Under the pieces are notes generated by a model. That model was not told the DNA's origin and ran no database searches. It saw only the letters and a list, made by a program, of their open reading frames with translations. From positions 6,820,001 to 6,884,000 of the forward strand of contig JALGAS010000002.1 of NCBI GenBank assembly GCA_023078685.1: a DNA stretch of 64,000 nucleotides. The letters are read 5' to 3'. Origin of the DNA: Neopestalotiopsis rosae (lineage: Eukaryota; Ascomycota; Sordariomycetes; Amphisphaeriales; Sporocadaceae). Numbering within the stretch: position 1 is the stretch's first letter; the number at the start of each line of letters is the position of its first letter. The position numbers were made by a program, and so were the translations under genes. Of this stretch, positions 34,661 through 45,600 are shown piece after piece.

Positions 34661-36238
34661 ATGCCTGCGACAGAGCTCCCCTTGGAGCTCTGTGCCATGG
34701 TGGAAAGCTATCTCCCAAACAGCGACATCAAGAGCCTCCGCCTGGTCTGCAAAGATTTCTGGGGCAAATTCCATCTTCGATTGGACCGGGTCTTTCTCTC
34801 TGCGAACCCGCTGAATGTTCATGTCTTTCGATCCATTGCTGACCACGATACCTTTCGCCACGGCATCGTTGAGATCGTGTGGGACGATGCGCGGCTGACG
34901 GACAACGTGAGCATAGATGAGCAGAGGGCACTTGAGAGGGACTGGTCATATCTCAGAGACTCAGCTTGGTCGTCGGATGATGAGTTCGTCACTGATCCAG
35001 AGTTTGCCGCGGAGATTGAAGCTGAGCGACCTGACGATGAGCCACCAAGATGGTTCAGGAAGTTGTGTCATGACAGCATCTCCGATCTAAAGCGTCGCAG
35101 TGTTCGCGGAAGTGACCGACCAGCTACCCAGGCACGCAAGCGACAACTGAAAGCACGACTACCTAGAACCGAGTGCTGGAAGTATCATCAGCGTCTCGTA
35201 CAACAGCAGCGAAAAGTCTTGGATAACGATGATGATGCAAAGGCCTTGAAGTACGGCCTTGCTCGATTCCCAGCTCTTCGTAGGCTGGTAATAACGCCCA
35301 CGGCCCATGGCTTTCTCTTTGGTTCATTTTATCAGACACCAATGATTCGTGCGTTCCCTCACGGCTTCATATATCCGGTTCCGATTGCCTGGCCTACAAG
35401 GCTTGATATCCACTATAAGGCCATCTACGTGCAGGCATGGGACGATAAGCAAAGGCAGCTATATCGTGGCGTGTGCATCGTATTGCGAGAACTTGCCAAA
35501 CTGGAACATCACGTGGTTGAGTTTCTCATCCAGCCAAACGGGCACAAGACCGGCCTAAACTCGCGTATATTTTATCAGCCGTGCGAGGAGTACGACCTCT
35601 TCAAGGCGCTGCTCGCTCGTCCCGGGTTTCGACACCTGGAATTGTCGCTTTTTGCCGATGAAGAGGAGGAGGAGGACTGGGGCGCACTCCAGAATGGGCG
35701 CCTCCACAGCGCTCTCAGCGAGGCCAAAGATCTCGAACATCTGGATTACCGGGTCGAGATTGATGGCGCCCAGTCCCTCGACTTTGACAGTATCTCGCCA
35801 CTTCGCAGCATGCTGCCCCTCGACCAGTGGCCCAAACTACAGCATTTTGGGCTCACGCGTACCATCGTCAAACCTGATGAGCTCATCTCCATCCTACAGG
35901 ACCTGTCGTCGACTATCCGCTCCGTCGAGTTGAGCGAGGTGCACTTGATCGATGAAGCGTCGAATTCAGATATAAGTAATCATGACTTGCTGCACCGTCT
36001 CCGTGACGACCTGAACTGGCGTACACGGCACCCAAATGACCAGCCGCGCATCGCCTTCCACGATAGCACGTACGAAGGAATGACTCGTCAAAAGTGTTAT
36101 GATGTTGAAGTGGCTAGTCTCGTCTATGGGAATGGGACAAATCCCTTTGATAGTTGGACACCAGAAAATGGTGGGTCGCGTGTCTATACAGGCTATGCTA
36201 GAGACCCGCTGGAGCCAGACTACAGAGCATATGGGTAG
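34661..36238 (+). CDS. F-box protein
   Basis: Single-exon gene, 525 residues, ATG at 34661. The first 45 residues form an F-box: LPLELCAMVESYLP, then SDIKSLRLVCKDFWGKF. F-box proteins bind Skp1 and bring targets to SCF ubiquitin ligases. The rest has no recognised repeat. It is rich in charged residues and ends in a segment (VYGNGTNPFDSW, GYARDPLEPDYRAYG) of a type I associate with large fungal F-box families of unknown target. The pattern ...LRHLELSLF / LEHLDYRVEID / PKLQHFGLTRT suggests weak leucine-rich-repeat-like strands in the middle. The target is unknown. Confidence 0.85.
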   Translation: MPATELPLELCAMVESYLPNSDIKSLRLVCKDFWGKFHLRLDRVFLSANPLNVHVFRSIADHDTFRHGIVEIVWDDARLTDNVSIDEQRALERDWSYLRDSAWSSDDEFVTDPEFAAEIEAERPDDEPPRWFRKLCHDSISDLKRRSVRGSDRPATQARKRQLKARLPRTECWKYHQRLVQQQRKVLDNDDDAKALKYGLARFPALRRLVITPTAHGFLFGSFYQTPMIRAFPHGFIYPVPIAWPTRLDIHYKAIYVQAWDDKQRQLYRGVCIVLRELAKLEHHVVEFLIQPNGHKTGLNSRIFYQPCEEYDLFKALLARPGFRHLELSLFADEEEEEDWGALQNGRLHSALSEAKDLEHLDYRVEIDGAQSLDFDSISPLRSMLPLDQWPKLQHFGLTRTIVKPDELISILQDLSSTIRSVELSEVHLIDEASNSDISNHDLLHRLRDDLNWRTRHPNDQPRIAFHDSTYEGMTRQKCYDVEVASLVYGNGTNPFDSWTPENGGSRVYTGYARDPLEPDYRAYG

Positions 36239-36847
36239 AAGTCGTTTGTGCCTCTTGCCGTAATCCAAAGCAGCGGCTCAAAACGAGTGATGGCAGTTTC
36301 AAATACCAACTCTGTGTCTGGGTGCACCATGATATCACCGTGTCTGTCGCCTGGGTACGTTGACTCTCCTATAATTGAGAGGAGGATGGAACAGACAATA
36401 TGAAGCAACATGACGTTTGATGAGTTGAGTGTCAGCAATGAACTCGGCGTCTATTTCTTCCGCTACCGATCTACCTCGAGGGATTTCACCAACTTTACAG
36501 AGCAGTTGTGAACAGGCACCTGCAATACTGATTTTGCAGCCACAATGGTAGATCATAATGCTTATCGCCTGATATTCAGCTGGTGATGTTAACCAGACTT
36601 GCGACACTTCATGCCACACAAAGGTGGGGTTTTGGGGGGGCGTAGGCTATGTGCCTGACGGATTATACGAGTTCCACCGCCGCCGGCGACGCGAAACTGA
36701 AGTATCGGGCTCTGTATTGATTGCTCGATATACGATGCCTGCCGCTGAATGGCTGGTTTCGTAGATTCCTGAATGTCTGGCTGGAGGCTTTGTGGGAGAA
36801 GACTGGTTGCTGCGTGAGAATGCCACGCCAGCCTCATCAGCCTACAG
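36239..36847. other. Intergenic region with unassigned minus-strand open frames
   Basis: About 600 bases between the F-box gene and the coding block at 36848. On the minus strand two adjacent open frames (36335-36619 and 36220-36438) encode cysteine-containing, protein-like sequence such as MIYHCGCKISIAGACSQLLC and FEPLLWITARGTNDF. An acceptor-like TATAG near 36370 could join them. I cannot match them to a family. They may be a decayed gene or chance. Confidence 0.3.
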
Positions 36848-37513
36848 ATTGACGAGGCGTGGCAGGCACTAGCCTACGGCGATGTAGCGAGGCACCCAAG
36901 ATATAGTTACACCAGGTTGCTTGGCAACGTTGGGAAGCCAGGACTGACCATCCTCGTATCACCACAGCAGTGCGATGTACGGGACTTGAGTGAGGTGGCT
37001 TGGCGACAGACCATGTCGGCATTCGACGATGGCTCCGAGGACCATTTTGACAGGACTTCCCTCCATTTAGCATTTACTGAGTGGACCTCACCACTAGCCG
37101 GATCTGCGGTAGGACTCCGCGAGCCGGGAGCTACGATTTGCGAAGCTGTCGTCCAAGTCCGCGATTCTGGGAGGTGGGGCGCCGATGTGAACGCCATAAA
37201 GGCCCTCGCGAGCCCGGTAGTGACTAGATACAAACGCGTTCAACCGACCACATGCGACCACACATTTCATGGGCCAGGGCCTAACACTCAGCTTGTTACC
37301 ATCGGTACATGGGATCAAGTGCTCGACTGTCCTGAGGGGGTATTGGTGACCAAGTCGCATGGTAATGCGCTTGCGCGTCTTGCCCTTGCAACGGTGATCG
37401 CCGAGCACTGCCACCGTAATGAAGTTAAGGTGGTGATATGCCCAGAGGGGACCATCTGCTGGAGTTGCATAGAGTCCCAGACAAAAACACCTAACACGGT
37501 ATTCATCTACTAG
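36848..37513 (+). pseudogene. Fungal unknown-family gene, 5' exon missing or unrecognised
   Basis: The frame starting after a TACAG acceptor-like site at 36847 is open for about 220 codons to a stop at 37511-37513. It reads IDEAWQALAYGD, SYTRLLGNVGKPGLTILVSP, TSLHLAFTEW, CEAVVQVRDSGRW and TKSHGNALARLALATV. This pattern recurs in a widespread but unnamed family of sordariomycete proteins as I remember them. No ATG opens the frame: an in-frame TGA lies at 36815-36817, and the only possible start codons inside are TTG. Either a short upstream exon exists that I could not locate in 36239-36830, or the gene is a 5'-truncated pseudogene. The rest of the frame is undamaged. Confidence 0.55.
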
Positions 37514-37831
37514 TAGGATTAATATCAGTACAGTCGTAGCAGTGTTAATATCTACAAGCGACGTCGTGGCATAAGTTAGAATCCCGGTCGTCAAGAGTGA
37601 AGTGATTGTGATAGGCAACCAGCAAGCTTTATGTTAAAGCCGTATCCATTTTGAATTTATGATACACTGTACTATGGAAATCGCTTTTCCCTGTCTAAGA
37701 TCTAGTACAGACAATTAATATTGTAGCAGGTTCTGCCCAATCGACCTGATACTTTTACAGCTCAATGATTGAGCAACTTTGCGGACCAACGCTGCCAATT
37801 ACAGGCTATCGCCGCTGGAATCAACAAGTAT
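37514..37831. other. Short convergent intergenic spacer
   Basis: About 320 AT-rich bases between two convergent coding regions. No gene is seen. Confidence 0.4.
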
Positions 37832-39220
37832 TTACACGTCCATATCCCAGTCCCTCACTGCAGCCTCGACAATGGGGCGGATAACCTTTCTTCCCGCGTC
37901 TGAACGCTCGTGGGTCCAGATCATCTGCCGCCTTCCGAGCTCGTCGGCACGGTGCCATGGCTTGACGTTGAGCGTCTCGTCGTTCTCAATGGCCTCAGAG
38001 ACGGTACGGAACAAATCGTCTGCCTGTCTCTCGTCGATGCGCACATCGTTGCGGACGCACAAGACGATTTCTCGAATCTTGCGCTTCTTGCCATGCTTAT
38101 CCTTGATCTTGTACTTGTTCAGGGCAATGCTAATGTCGGCGCCCATTTGCGCGGTCCAGGCCGCCTCAGTGGCGAACCAGCTAAAAAGCTCGCCAAACTC
38201 GGTCTTGGTGATTTGGTTGTCAAACGAGTATGGGATCGACGAGAAGCCGAGGCTCACTGTCGGGGTACGCGGCGATGGCGTGTCGACCAAATCACCCTTC
38301 CAGTCTCGTCGCAAGAGGTCGCGAACGCCGAGGTGGTCCAGATCCTTCTTGGCGTCACCGAGCTCATCAGCCAGCTTACGCATCTTCTTTTCCAGCTTCT
38401 TGCCGCGCCAGTTGCTGCGGGCTAGGACCCGGCGGGACGTCTCAATGTCTGCCTCCGTGGCACTGGACAGGCCGCCAGAATCGATGGCAATGGCCGACAG
38501 AATGAGCTCGAGCAGCTCGTGCGGCATGTGATACTCTTCGGGCAGCTGCTCGAGCTCATCGAGCATCTGCCTGGCGACAATAGTGGTGCAGCTGGCCACC
38601 TTTTCAAAGATGCGAGGTTGAGCATCGGGTCCAGCGCCATTGTCCTTGTGGTGATCAAAGATGCTAATGACCTTGGCATTGCCCCACTTTCTCAGGGGTA
38701 CTGGGTGGTCAACAATGATGATACCCTTGATGTCATCGGAGAGGGTTTGGGGGTCCTCGGGCAGCTCGTCCAGCGTGAGCAGATCCGAGTGCCCCGAGCT
38801 CATCTGGGAGTTGTCCAGGGCCAGCTTGTTCTCGGGGCGCAGGTCCAAGGCGTCAGTAGGCGTCTGCAGCAGGGCAACGGCCTTGATGGGATTCGACGTG
38901 TTGGCCGTGGAATGCTGCAAATGATACGCCCAGGTCAGGGCCGCCGTCATGGAATCAAGATCACCGCCCTCGTTGCCCTGAACAATGATCCATTCCGAGG
39001 CACGTCCAGCCTGCCAGTCAACAAGAAAGTGCCGCTTGGTCTCGCGGGACCACTCGCTGAAGTGGCCGACTCCGGTCTCAATCGGCCGGAGAGCCGTCAC
39101 CGTCGAGTCCGGACTGAGCAGGACATGCTGCTGCACCTGGGACTGCTCTAGGGGGATGGCGCTAGCCGTGCCGCTGGCTACTAATGAGCCGGCAATGGCA
39201 CAAATGTGAGAGAGACGCAT
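37832..39220 (-). CDS. DHH-family exopolyphosphatase (PPX1-like) with predicted signal peptide
   Basis: Single-exon gene, 462 residues. It belongs to the DHH/DHHA2 phosphoesterases, most like yeast PPX1, which removes terminal phosphates from inorganic polyphosphate using metal ions. Motifs: GNEGGDLDSM (82-91, motif I), IIIVDHPVPL (167-176, motif II), FDHHKDN (188-194, the namesake DHH) and LSAIAIDSGGLSS (about 235, motif IV). The C-terminal half is the DHHA2 domain. I chose the ATG at 39218-39220 because what precedes it is an unconvincing Phe-rich stretch without an ATG, and because it yields a signal-peptide-like start (MRLSHICAIAGSLVASGTASA). Yeast PPX1 has no such leader, so this copy may enter the secretory pathway or the vacuole. 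A membrane or mitochondrial targeting role for the leader is also possible. Confidence 0.88.
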   Translation of the reverse strand: MRLSHICAIAGSLVASGTASAIPLEQSQVQQHVLLSPDSTVTALRPIETGVGHFSEWSRETKRHFLVDWQAGRASEWIIVQGNEGGDLDSMTAALTWAYHLQHSTANTSNPIKAVALLQTPTDALDLRPENKLALDNSQMSSGHSDLLTLDELPEDPQTLSDDIKGIIIVDHPVPLRKWGNAKVISIFDHHKDNGAGPDAQPRIFEKVASCTTIVARQMLDELEQLPEEYHMPHELLELILSAIAIDSGGLSSATEADIETSRRVLARSNWRGKKLEKKMRKLADELGDAKKDLDHLGVRDLLRRDWKGDLVDTPSPRTPTVSLGFSSIPYSFDNQITKTEFGELFSWFATEAAWTAQMGADISIALNKYKIKDKHGKKRKIREIVLCVRNDVRIDERQADDLFRTVSEAIENDETLNVKPWHRADELGRRQMIWTHERSDAGRKVIRPIVEAAVRDWDMDV

Positions 39221-40563
39221 GATTTCTGTGGTGTGTATATCTTCTCTCCCCTCTGCACTATGGTCTAGCAAGAAGAAGAAGAAGAGAAGAGGAAAAGGAA
39301 AGAGAATTTCTAGGATTCCACAAAACAGATAAAAGAGGATTTCCGGCCTCGCAAAGTATGTCAACAGAAAGAAGGTTGTTGTGGCTGTGGACGCGATTGC
39401 CAGTTGTACGACCCGCTGCCCCAGCTGAGTGACGTGACGCAAAGATCCATTTCCCTTCTCTGAATCTCACCGGCTTCCTTCCCACGACTTCCCAGACAAT
39501 CTGATGTTTTGGTGGTTGCCAAGCAGTCAATAGCAAGGGCGCTAGGTTCATTGGTGTGTCAAAGCTTCCTGTACAGCCAAGCCATCCACAGCCATCTTGT
39601 GCTGGTGGTAAGCTGATGAATCGCTAGTCTAGACGAGAGCAGCAAAAATGTCGTTCGCCTTGTCCGGGGGGCATTCAATGGAACCGTCGTTTCTGGGGAA
39701 TTGGCAGACCGCCAAAGACTGCCCAGTCAAACTGACTCAGGGGTAAAAGTAACGAAGAGATAGGTTAGAGATAATCAATGGAGGGGAAGAGGTTAGGTTA
39801 GTGAGGTCTGGCAGAACAGAACGTGGTCAATCGTTCCTGGTGCCAGCAGCGACAAAGGGTACCCCGTCCGCTAGCAAGGCGAACCATGGCACTAAAAAGT
39901 TCAGCTGCGGGATCGCTGGTTCCCGCTGTCAATCAATCATTAGGGATCTTCTCAAGCCTCTTTGTGGTTTATTTCTATTACTACAATGCTCTGTTGGAAA
40001 TGACAAATCTAGCGAAAAAGACCAGCGTTAATCTCTTTGATATACTCATGAATTGCATGGGTAGCACAGAACTTGCTTTATATGTGCATAGGCGTGGGTG
40101 CATATCTAAAGTCAATCGGCTGAGCCGCCCATATTCAAGGCGCTCGACATGAACTAAAAAAAACAGATCCAAGTGATTTATTCCGTTCGAATGATGCTAA
40201 ACCAGCCGTGTTTTCTCCTGGTCCATGATTCAAGTACGGATGCATTGAAACCACAGATATGATATGGCTTTAAGAATTGTTCACATAGGTCGGAATTCAT
40301 GGCAAGTCTATACTAATCACCTTATAAAAGCACGTGGAACAAGTGCACCGGTTATGCGGCAAGTGGCAGCGTGTGAAACGTGTACGAAAACGGCTATAGT
40401 GGGTGAGCCACAGATTTGGATCAACTACGTATTACCGGCAGTTGCAGATCCTGGATTGTTGTACCGCATACGTCGAATTGCAAAAGAAAAATCCATCAAA
40501 GAAGAAATGGTTGCACAAACAGACGGATGATCAAGTCAATTACCAAAAAAATGCAAAAGGAAA
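39221..40563. other. Intergenic region, no gene seen
   Basis: About 1.3 kb upstream of the polyphosphatase gene, with only short unsupported frames. A T-run on the minus strand at 40545-40558 belongs to the terminator of the adjacent tRNA-Phe. Confidence 0.4.
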
Positions 40564-40658
40564 TGTCGCTTCTGTGGATCGAACACAGTGCCTCCAGATT
40601 ACAAGGTCCTGAAGTTTGGGGCTTCAGTCTGGCGCTCTCCCAAGTGAGCTAAAGCGAC
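40564..40658 (-). tRNA. tRNA-Phe(GAA) with an intron
   Basis: Clear cloverleaf on the minus strand. The acceptor stem GTCGCTT pairs perfectly with AAGCGAC, with discriminator A. The D arm is AGCTCACTTGGGAGAGC. The anticodon stem CCAGA/TCTGG surrounds CTGAAG, anticodon GAA at 40623-40625. The T arm is CTGTG-TTCGATC-CACAG. An intron of about 22 nt follows the base 3' of the anticodon. It contains CTTCAG, complementary to the CTGAAG anticodon segment, the usual pre-tRNA-Phe pairing. TTTT begins six bases after the 3' end, followed by T7 (Pol III terminator). Confidence 0.95.
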
Positions 40659-41571
40659 GCTTTTTGGGAGATGGTGTCTCAGTCGTGTCTGCCGTTGATC
40701 GGCTGACCACTTGATTTGTTGAAGTTCGATGAGCTTAACATAGTCTATGTTGCAAGCAAAAAAGTCGTCGCCCTCCTCGAGTTTGTGAATGCAGCAGTGG
40801 GGAAACCAAGATAGTGGGGAGCATCAACTTATTGGTCTGGGGTCAATCAAGTCTCGGGTCAGATACTCGCTGTATTGCTTCGCCATTCCGAGGTCGTTAC
40901 CGTCCTAATCACTTCACTTGGAGTGTAGGACACCATGCGCTTTCTCAAGCGTTCGATCTCATTTCGATACCATATGCCCGTGGGATGCCTGACGAACCTG
41001 TGTTGAACACCTTCACAAGGACCAGTGAAAGAAGGGGCCAGAAGCTGTTACAGACAAGACGCAAAAGTAACAATATACCTCTTTATCAGCTAAGCTGTCA
41101 AGGTATCATACGTTGGGTCATTGATCCTGATTTTACACATGTATAAGTCAATGCAATTTATACTAAGTTTTTGGGACTGTCTTGCTGTCCATGTATACAT
41201 CAACCAGTCTATTCTTGGGCCAGTCAGACATTAGTCACTCTAAACTACCTAGGTTAGGTGCTACTTGGAGCTCCACTAGCCACTCAAGGACAAAAGAGAG
41301 GCTGTGTAGGACTCTCGATCATCAGGACCTAGGACAGAGCCACAATTCGAGCTGACGAGTTCCCATTTCGTTAAGCTTGAGTACTTCAACAGGACATCCA
41401 GATAAGGCTCCTCTCATATTTCACAAGGTGATTCCAGTCCTTGTCTCATTCCTACCTACCTACTAATCAGAATTTCAGCAAAAGTTGCATACTCTGTCAA
41501 ACCCGTCATAAACGACTTGCTACTTATCGGAGAGTAAAAAGAGACGATATACAGTTTCCTGACGCAAGATA
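40659..41571. other. Intergenic region, no gene seen
   Basis: About 900 bases between tRNA-Phe and the DUF7730-like gene, with no supported gene. Confidence 0.4.
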
Positions 41572-42575
41572 ATGGCAGAACTAGCAAATTCACGAATGGC
41601 TCTTTTGTCAAACTCGGAGCAAACGAGAACGCTGCCACAGTCGTCCTCGTTGTTCTTCACCATGCTGCTCCCAGAAATACGCTTCATGATTTATGAGCAC
41701 GTATATGGGCCAAAACACGTCCACATCTTTGTTCACGAGAATAAGCTCGCCGGTTTGCGCTGCCTCGAACCGACGTCAATAGATCCCGACGATCACGAGA
41801 AATGTATCGGGTTGCCCTTGGAAAGTAATTTTACAATGAGGCAGGAACAGCTCGACTTGTTTCACGGCCGCGGGACATTTTCCAAGGCAGGCACGGTCGG
41901 TGCTCTTTTGACTGTCTGCCAATCAATGTGAGAAGCCACGTGCAATATCTACCTACCCTGGTGCAAACGTTACGCCTTTACATTGAACATATTTATTCCA
42001 CACTTAGTCAAAGGCTCACAGCTGACGCATCTCGCAGGTATGCAGAGGCTGTAGACATTCTATACCGAACCAGTAACCTATACTTTAGCAACTTCGTGTC
42101 CATCTGCGTATTCCCCCGGACCGTGATCCCGCACCACCTGGACAATGTGCGACACCTGAGGCTCTCGCTGACCCTACACTGGCGCAAGGACGGACTGGTC
42201 GCCAACTTCCACAACACTTTTGGTGGCGTCTGGCCGGGCTGGAACGGCGGCGCCGGGGAGGGTGATACGCCTTGGGAGTGTGTCTGGGCTGTCGTGGCGT
42301 CGATGCGGTCGTTGCACACTTTGATCGTGACATTACAGATACCCGTGTTGGGCTGGCAGCACCGAACTCCTTTGTTTCCACAGGACCCAGAGATTCGTGA
42401 CTTCGAGACACCCCTTTTTGAGCCGCTGAAGGAAATTACTTGTTGCAATTACTTTTTACTCAGGGTGAATTGGCCGTCTTTCGGCCAGCTTTATGACGAG
42501 TATCCATTTCGACTTGAACGCTACACGAAGTCAAAACGAAACCAATGTCGCCGCAATGACACTCAGGAACAGTGA
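41572..42575 (+). CDS. DUF7730-like fungal protein
   Basis: Model: join(41572..41927, 42038..42575), 297 residues, one 110-nt intron joining LLTVCQSM to YAEAVDILY in frame. The signature FFTMLLPEIRFMIYEHVYG near residue 35, followed by ...LLTVCQSMYAEAVDILYRTSNLYFSN, is the standard opening of a very large group of fungal proteins now annotated DUF7730 and sometimes called F-box-like. The remainder (HLDNVRHLRLSLTL; WECVWAVVASMRSLHTL) fits the same group. Function is unknown. The ATG at 41572 gives a normal N-terminus. Confidence 0.85.
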
Positions 42576-42663
42576 AGGCTTCCGAATATAATTCAAGAAT
42601 TTTTCTATATTCCATACACGTTCTACCTGCGCACAGATATGCACAACTTCTTCATTTCCGCCT

Positions 42664-45600
42664 CTACAGCCCCCCAGCCCTGACTAGATCACCAAACCGC
42701 GTTCCCGCCTCGGCCGCAAGCACCACTGGATTCCCAACCTCGACAACCTCCCCGGTATCCATGACCACCACGCGATCAAAGTCCATAATCATGTCCAGCC
42801 GATGGCTTACCGCCACGACCGTGTAAGCCGCGAACTCGGTCCGGATAATCTCCTGCATCACCTTTTCCGTGTGGTGATCCACGCTCGAGCTCACCTCGTC
42901 AAGCAAGAGCAGTCCACCACCCTCGGCTCCGCCTACCGACGCTGTCTGTGCCCGCACACGTCGTCGCAGCAGCGCCCGGCCCAATGATAGGAGCTGGCGC
43001 TGTCCGGCGCTGAGGGTGCCAGCACTCATGCCAGCTTCGAGCCCTCCTCGCTCTCGAACAAATTCCCACAAGCCCACAGTCACTAAGACATCCTGGCACA
43101 CCTCCGCTGTCGATTCGTCTGACGGGTCCAGGTTGCGCCGGAATGTCGACCCGTCGGGCAGGAACACAGCCTCTTGGGGCACGGCAATGATGCGGCTGCG
43201 GAGGGTCGTGCGGTCCACGCGTTGCAAGGGCGTCTGGTCAATGAGGATTTGATCGGCGACCCCAGTTGCGGGCAGAGGGTCCAGGAGCTTGAGGAGCAAG
43301 GCCACGAGGCTGGATTTGCCGCTGCCGGTACGTCCGCAAATGGCGACCTTTTCGCCTGGTTGAATGGATAAATGAATATTACGCAGTGCTAGGCTTGGGC
43401 CGCCGTATGCATCATCATCATTCTCTGCACTACTGAATCGTCAGCATTGGTCAGTTTCTTTCTCCATCGATATGGATACTCGTTCCGGGATCCATTTGTT
43501 TCTTACTCGTAACTCGCAGATACCCCCTTCATCTCAATCGCACCAGATTGAGGCCACGACTCCGGCGGCACAACAGTCTCGCCGTCGCGATCCTCGGGCG
43601 CGACCGTCTCATTAAACGTCTTGAGCCGGGCAATGGCGCCAATGGACGTCTCGAGCTTTGTCCAGTACGTGACGATGCCAGACAGATTGTCGCCAAAGCT
43701 CATAAGGGTGACAAGCGAGGCGCCGGCAAAACCCGCATTGGAGTGCAAGCGCACCGCGAGCGTCGTCAGCACCGCCGCCATAACCATGACTACGAGGTCT
43801 AGGACGAGGTTGAGCCACGACTGGATCATGAGCAGCAGGTAGGCCGGTCTTTGGCTCGAGTCAATCAGATGCGAGTTTTTGGAGATTTCGTCGGGGATAA
43901 ATCCTTGGGCATTTTGTGTTAGCCTTTGTGAAATGTGATGCCCCTTCAGAGTGGTATATTCTTGATAATAGGTTTTTGGTATACTCACCAAAAGCTCTCA
44001 GTGTCGTGGTGCCTTTCAAGGTGTCAAGGAAATGAGTGCTAATCATCACGTGTCAGTATGCACCCTGAAAATGCCCAAAATGTTGTTCCAGGAAACTCAC
44101 TATAAAGGACTCTTTGTCTCGAGGTCAAGCAACCGTAGCTGACGCGAAGTTCGCAGATAAAACCACTGCACAATGTACAATAGAGCACCGAGGAACGGAT
44201 AGCTTATCGCCAAGTACGGAGACGAAGTCAACATCACGGCGGCTTGGCCAATAGCTTGAAATGCCTGTTGGATTTTCATTAGAAAAAGGATACAGGCAAC
44301 CTCAGCAACACCAACAGACGATACAAGAACTTACACAAAACATGGTGTTCAATACAGCCTCTGGCAGCTCCGTGTCAATGAGGTTCAGATCCTGGGAGAA
44401 CAAGTTGGTCACAACACCAGTATCCGTTTTGGTGAAGAATCGTAGAGGTGCTCGCATCAAGGTCTTGAGAGCGTCCTGATGAATATTGGCACCGGCACGC
44501 TTCACTGAAACAATAAACATGGCTATGCCAAGAAGTAGGAGCGATATCATGCCGCTGATTTGGAGCAGGGCATATATTCCGGCGTAATAAGCGTATCCGT
44601 GTTTAGGGTCCGCAGAATTGGCATCGTCGGTCCAGTAGGTTAGCCCTATAGAGAAACACAACACGGTCAGTCTGTATGACTCTCGAAAGGCCAAAGCGGC
44701 TCATGATATCATACTTACAGACGGTGGAAAAATTGGTAAAGAAACCCCACAGCGCCGCAAAGAACAAACTGAAGACTGCCAAAACCCATCCCATGCTCTT
44801 AATATAATGCTTATAGACGGTCTTGTCCCCGACTTTACGAGATTCATCTACATTGGGAGCCGCCATGGAGGCATGACTCGTCGTGGCAGCGAGCACCAGC
44901 GACGCCGGATCCTGGTAGGTGGAACTACCCTGCTTTGGCGTAGAATTGGAGGAGGAAATTTCGCTGTCGGACGGACTCCTCAGCCCCAAGTGCTGGACGT
45001 AGCCGTGAGGGCGGGCCATGAGCTCGTCGAACCTCCCCTGCTCCACAACAGTGCCTTGTCCCAAGGCAACAATATAGTCGGCCGCTGGCAGGTGGCCGAT
45101 GCTGTGTGTACACAGGACCACCGTGGTGCCGCGGCGTCTGAGAAGCCCCTCAGAGCCAAAGACGCGGCGAAAAACCTGGTCCTCGGTGTCGGCGTCAAGA
45201 CCGCTAAAGACGTCGTCGAGCACCAGCAGGTCCGAGTGCAGGTACAAAGCGCGTGCCAGCGAGACACGCTGTTTCTGACCTCCAGACAGGGTGATGCCGT
45301 CGGACCCGATGTTCGTCCGGTCACTTTGGGGGAGGGCGGCAATGTCGTACGTCAGGGCCGTGGCTTCAATCACTTCAGCGTACCGGCCCGGCTCAAAAGG
45401 TGTAAAGCCCATAATGTTGTCCCGGATCGACCCGTTGGAGAGGAATGCCGTCTGTTCGCAGAAGCCGACATGAGGAAATCTGGTGCTCAGTGTCACATTG
45501 CCTTGGCTATAGGGGATCTCGCCGAGCAGGGCTTTACAAAGGGTTGATTTGCCTGAGCCGACTGGACCCACGACTATGGTGAGGGCGGACTTGGGAATCT

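Noticed and set aside
38519..39151. 210-codon plus-strand frame opposite the polyphosphatase
   Set aside because: It is antisense to the DHH motifs and starts without support.
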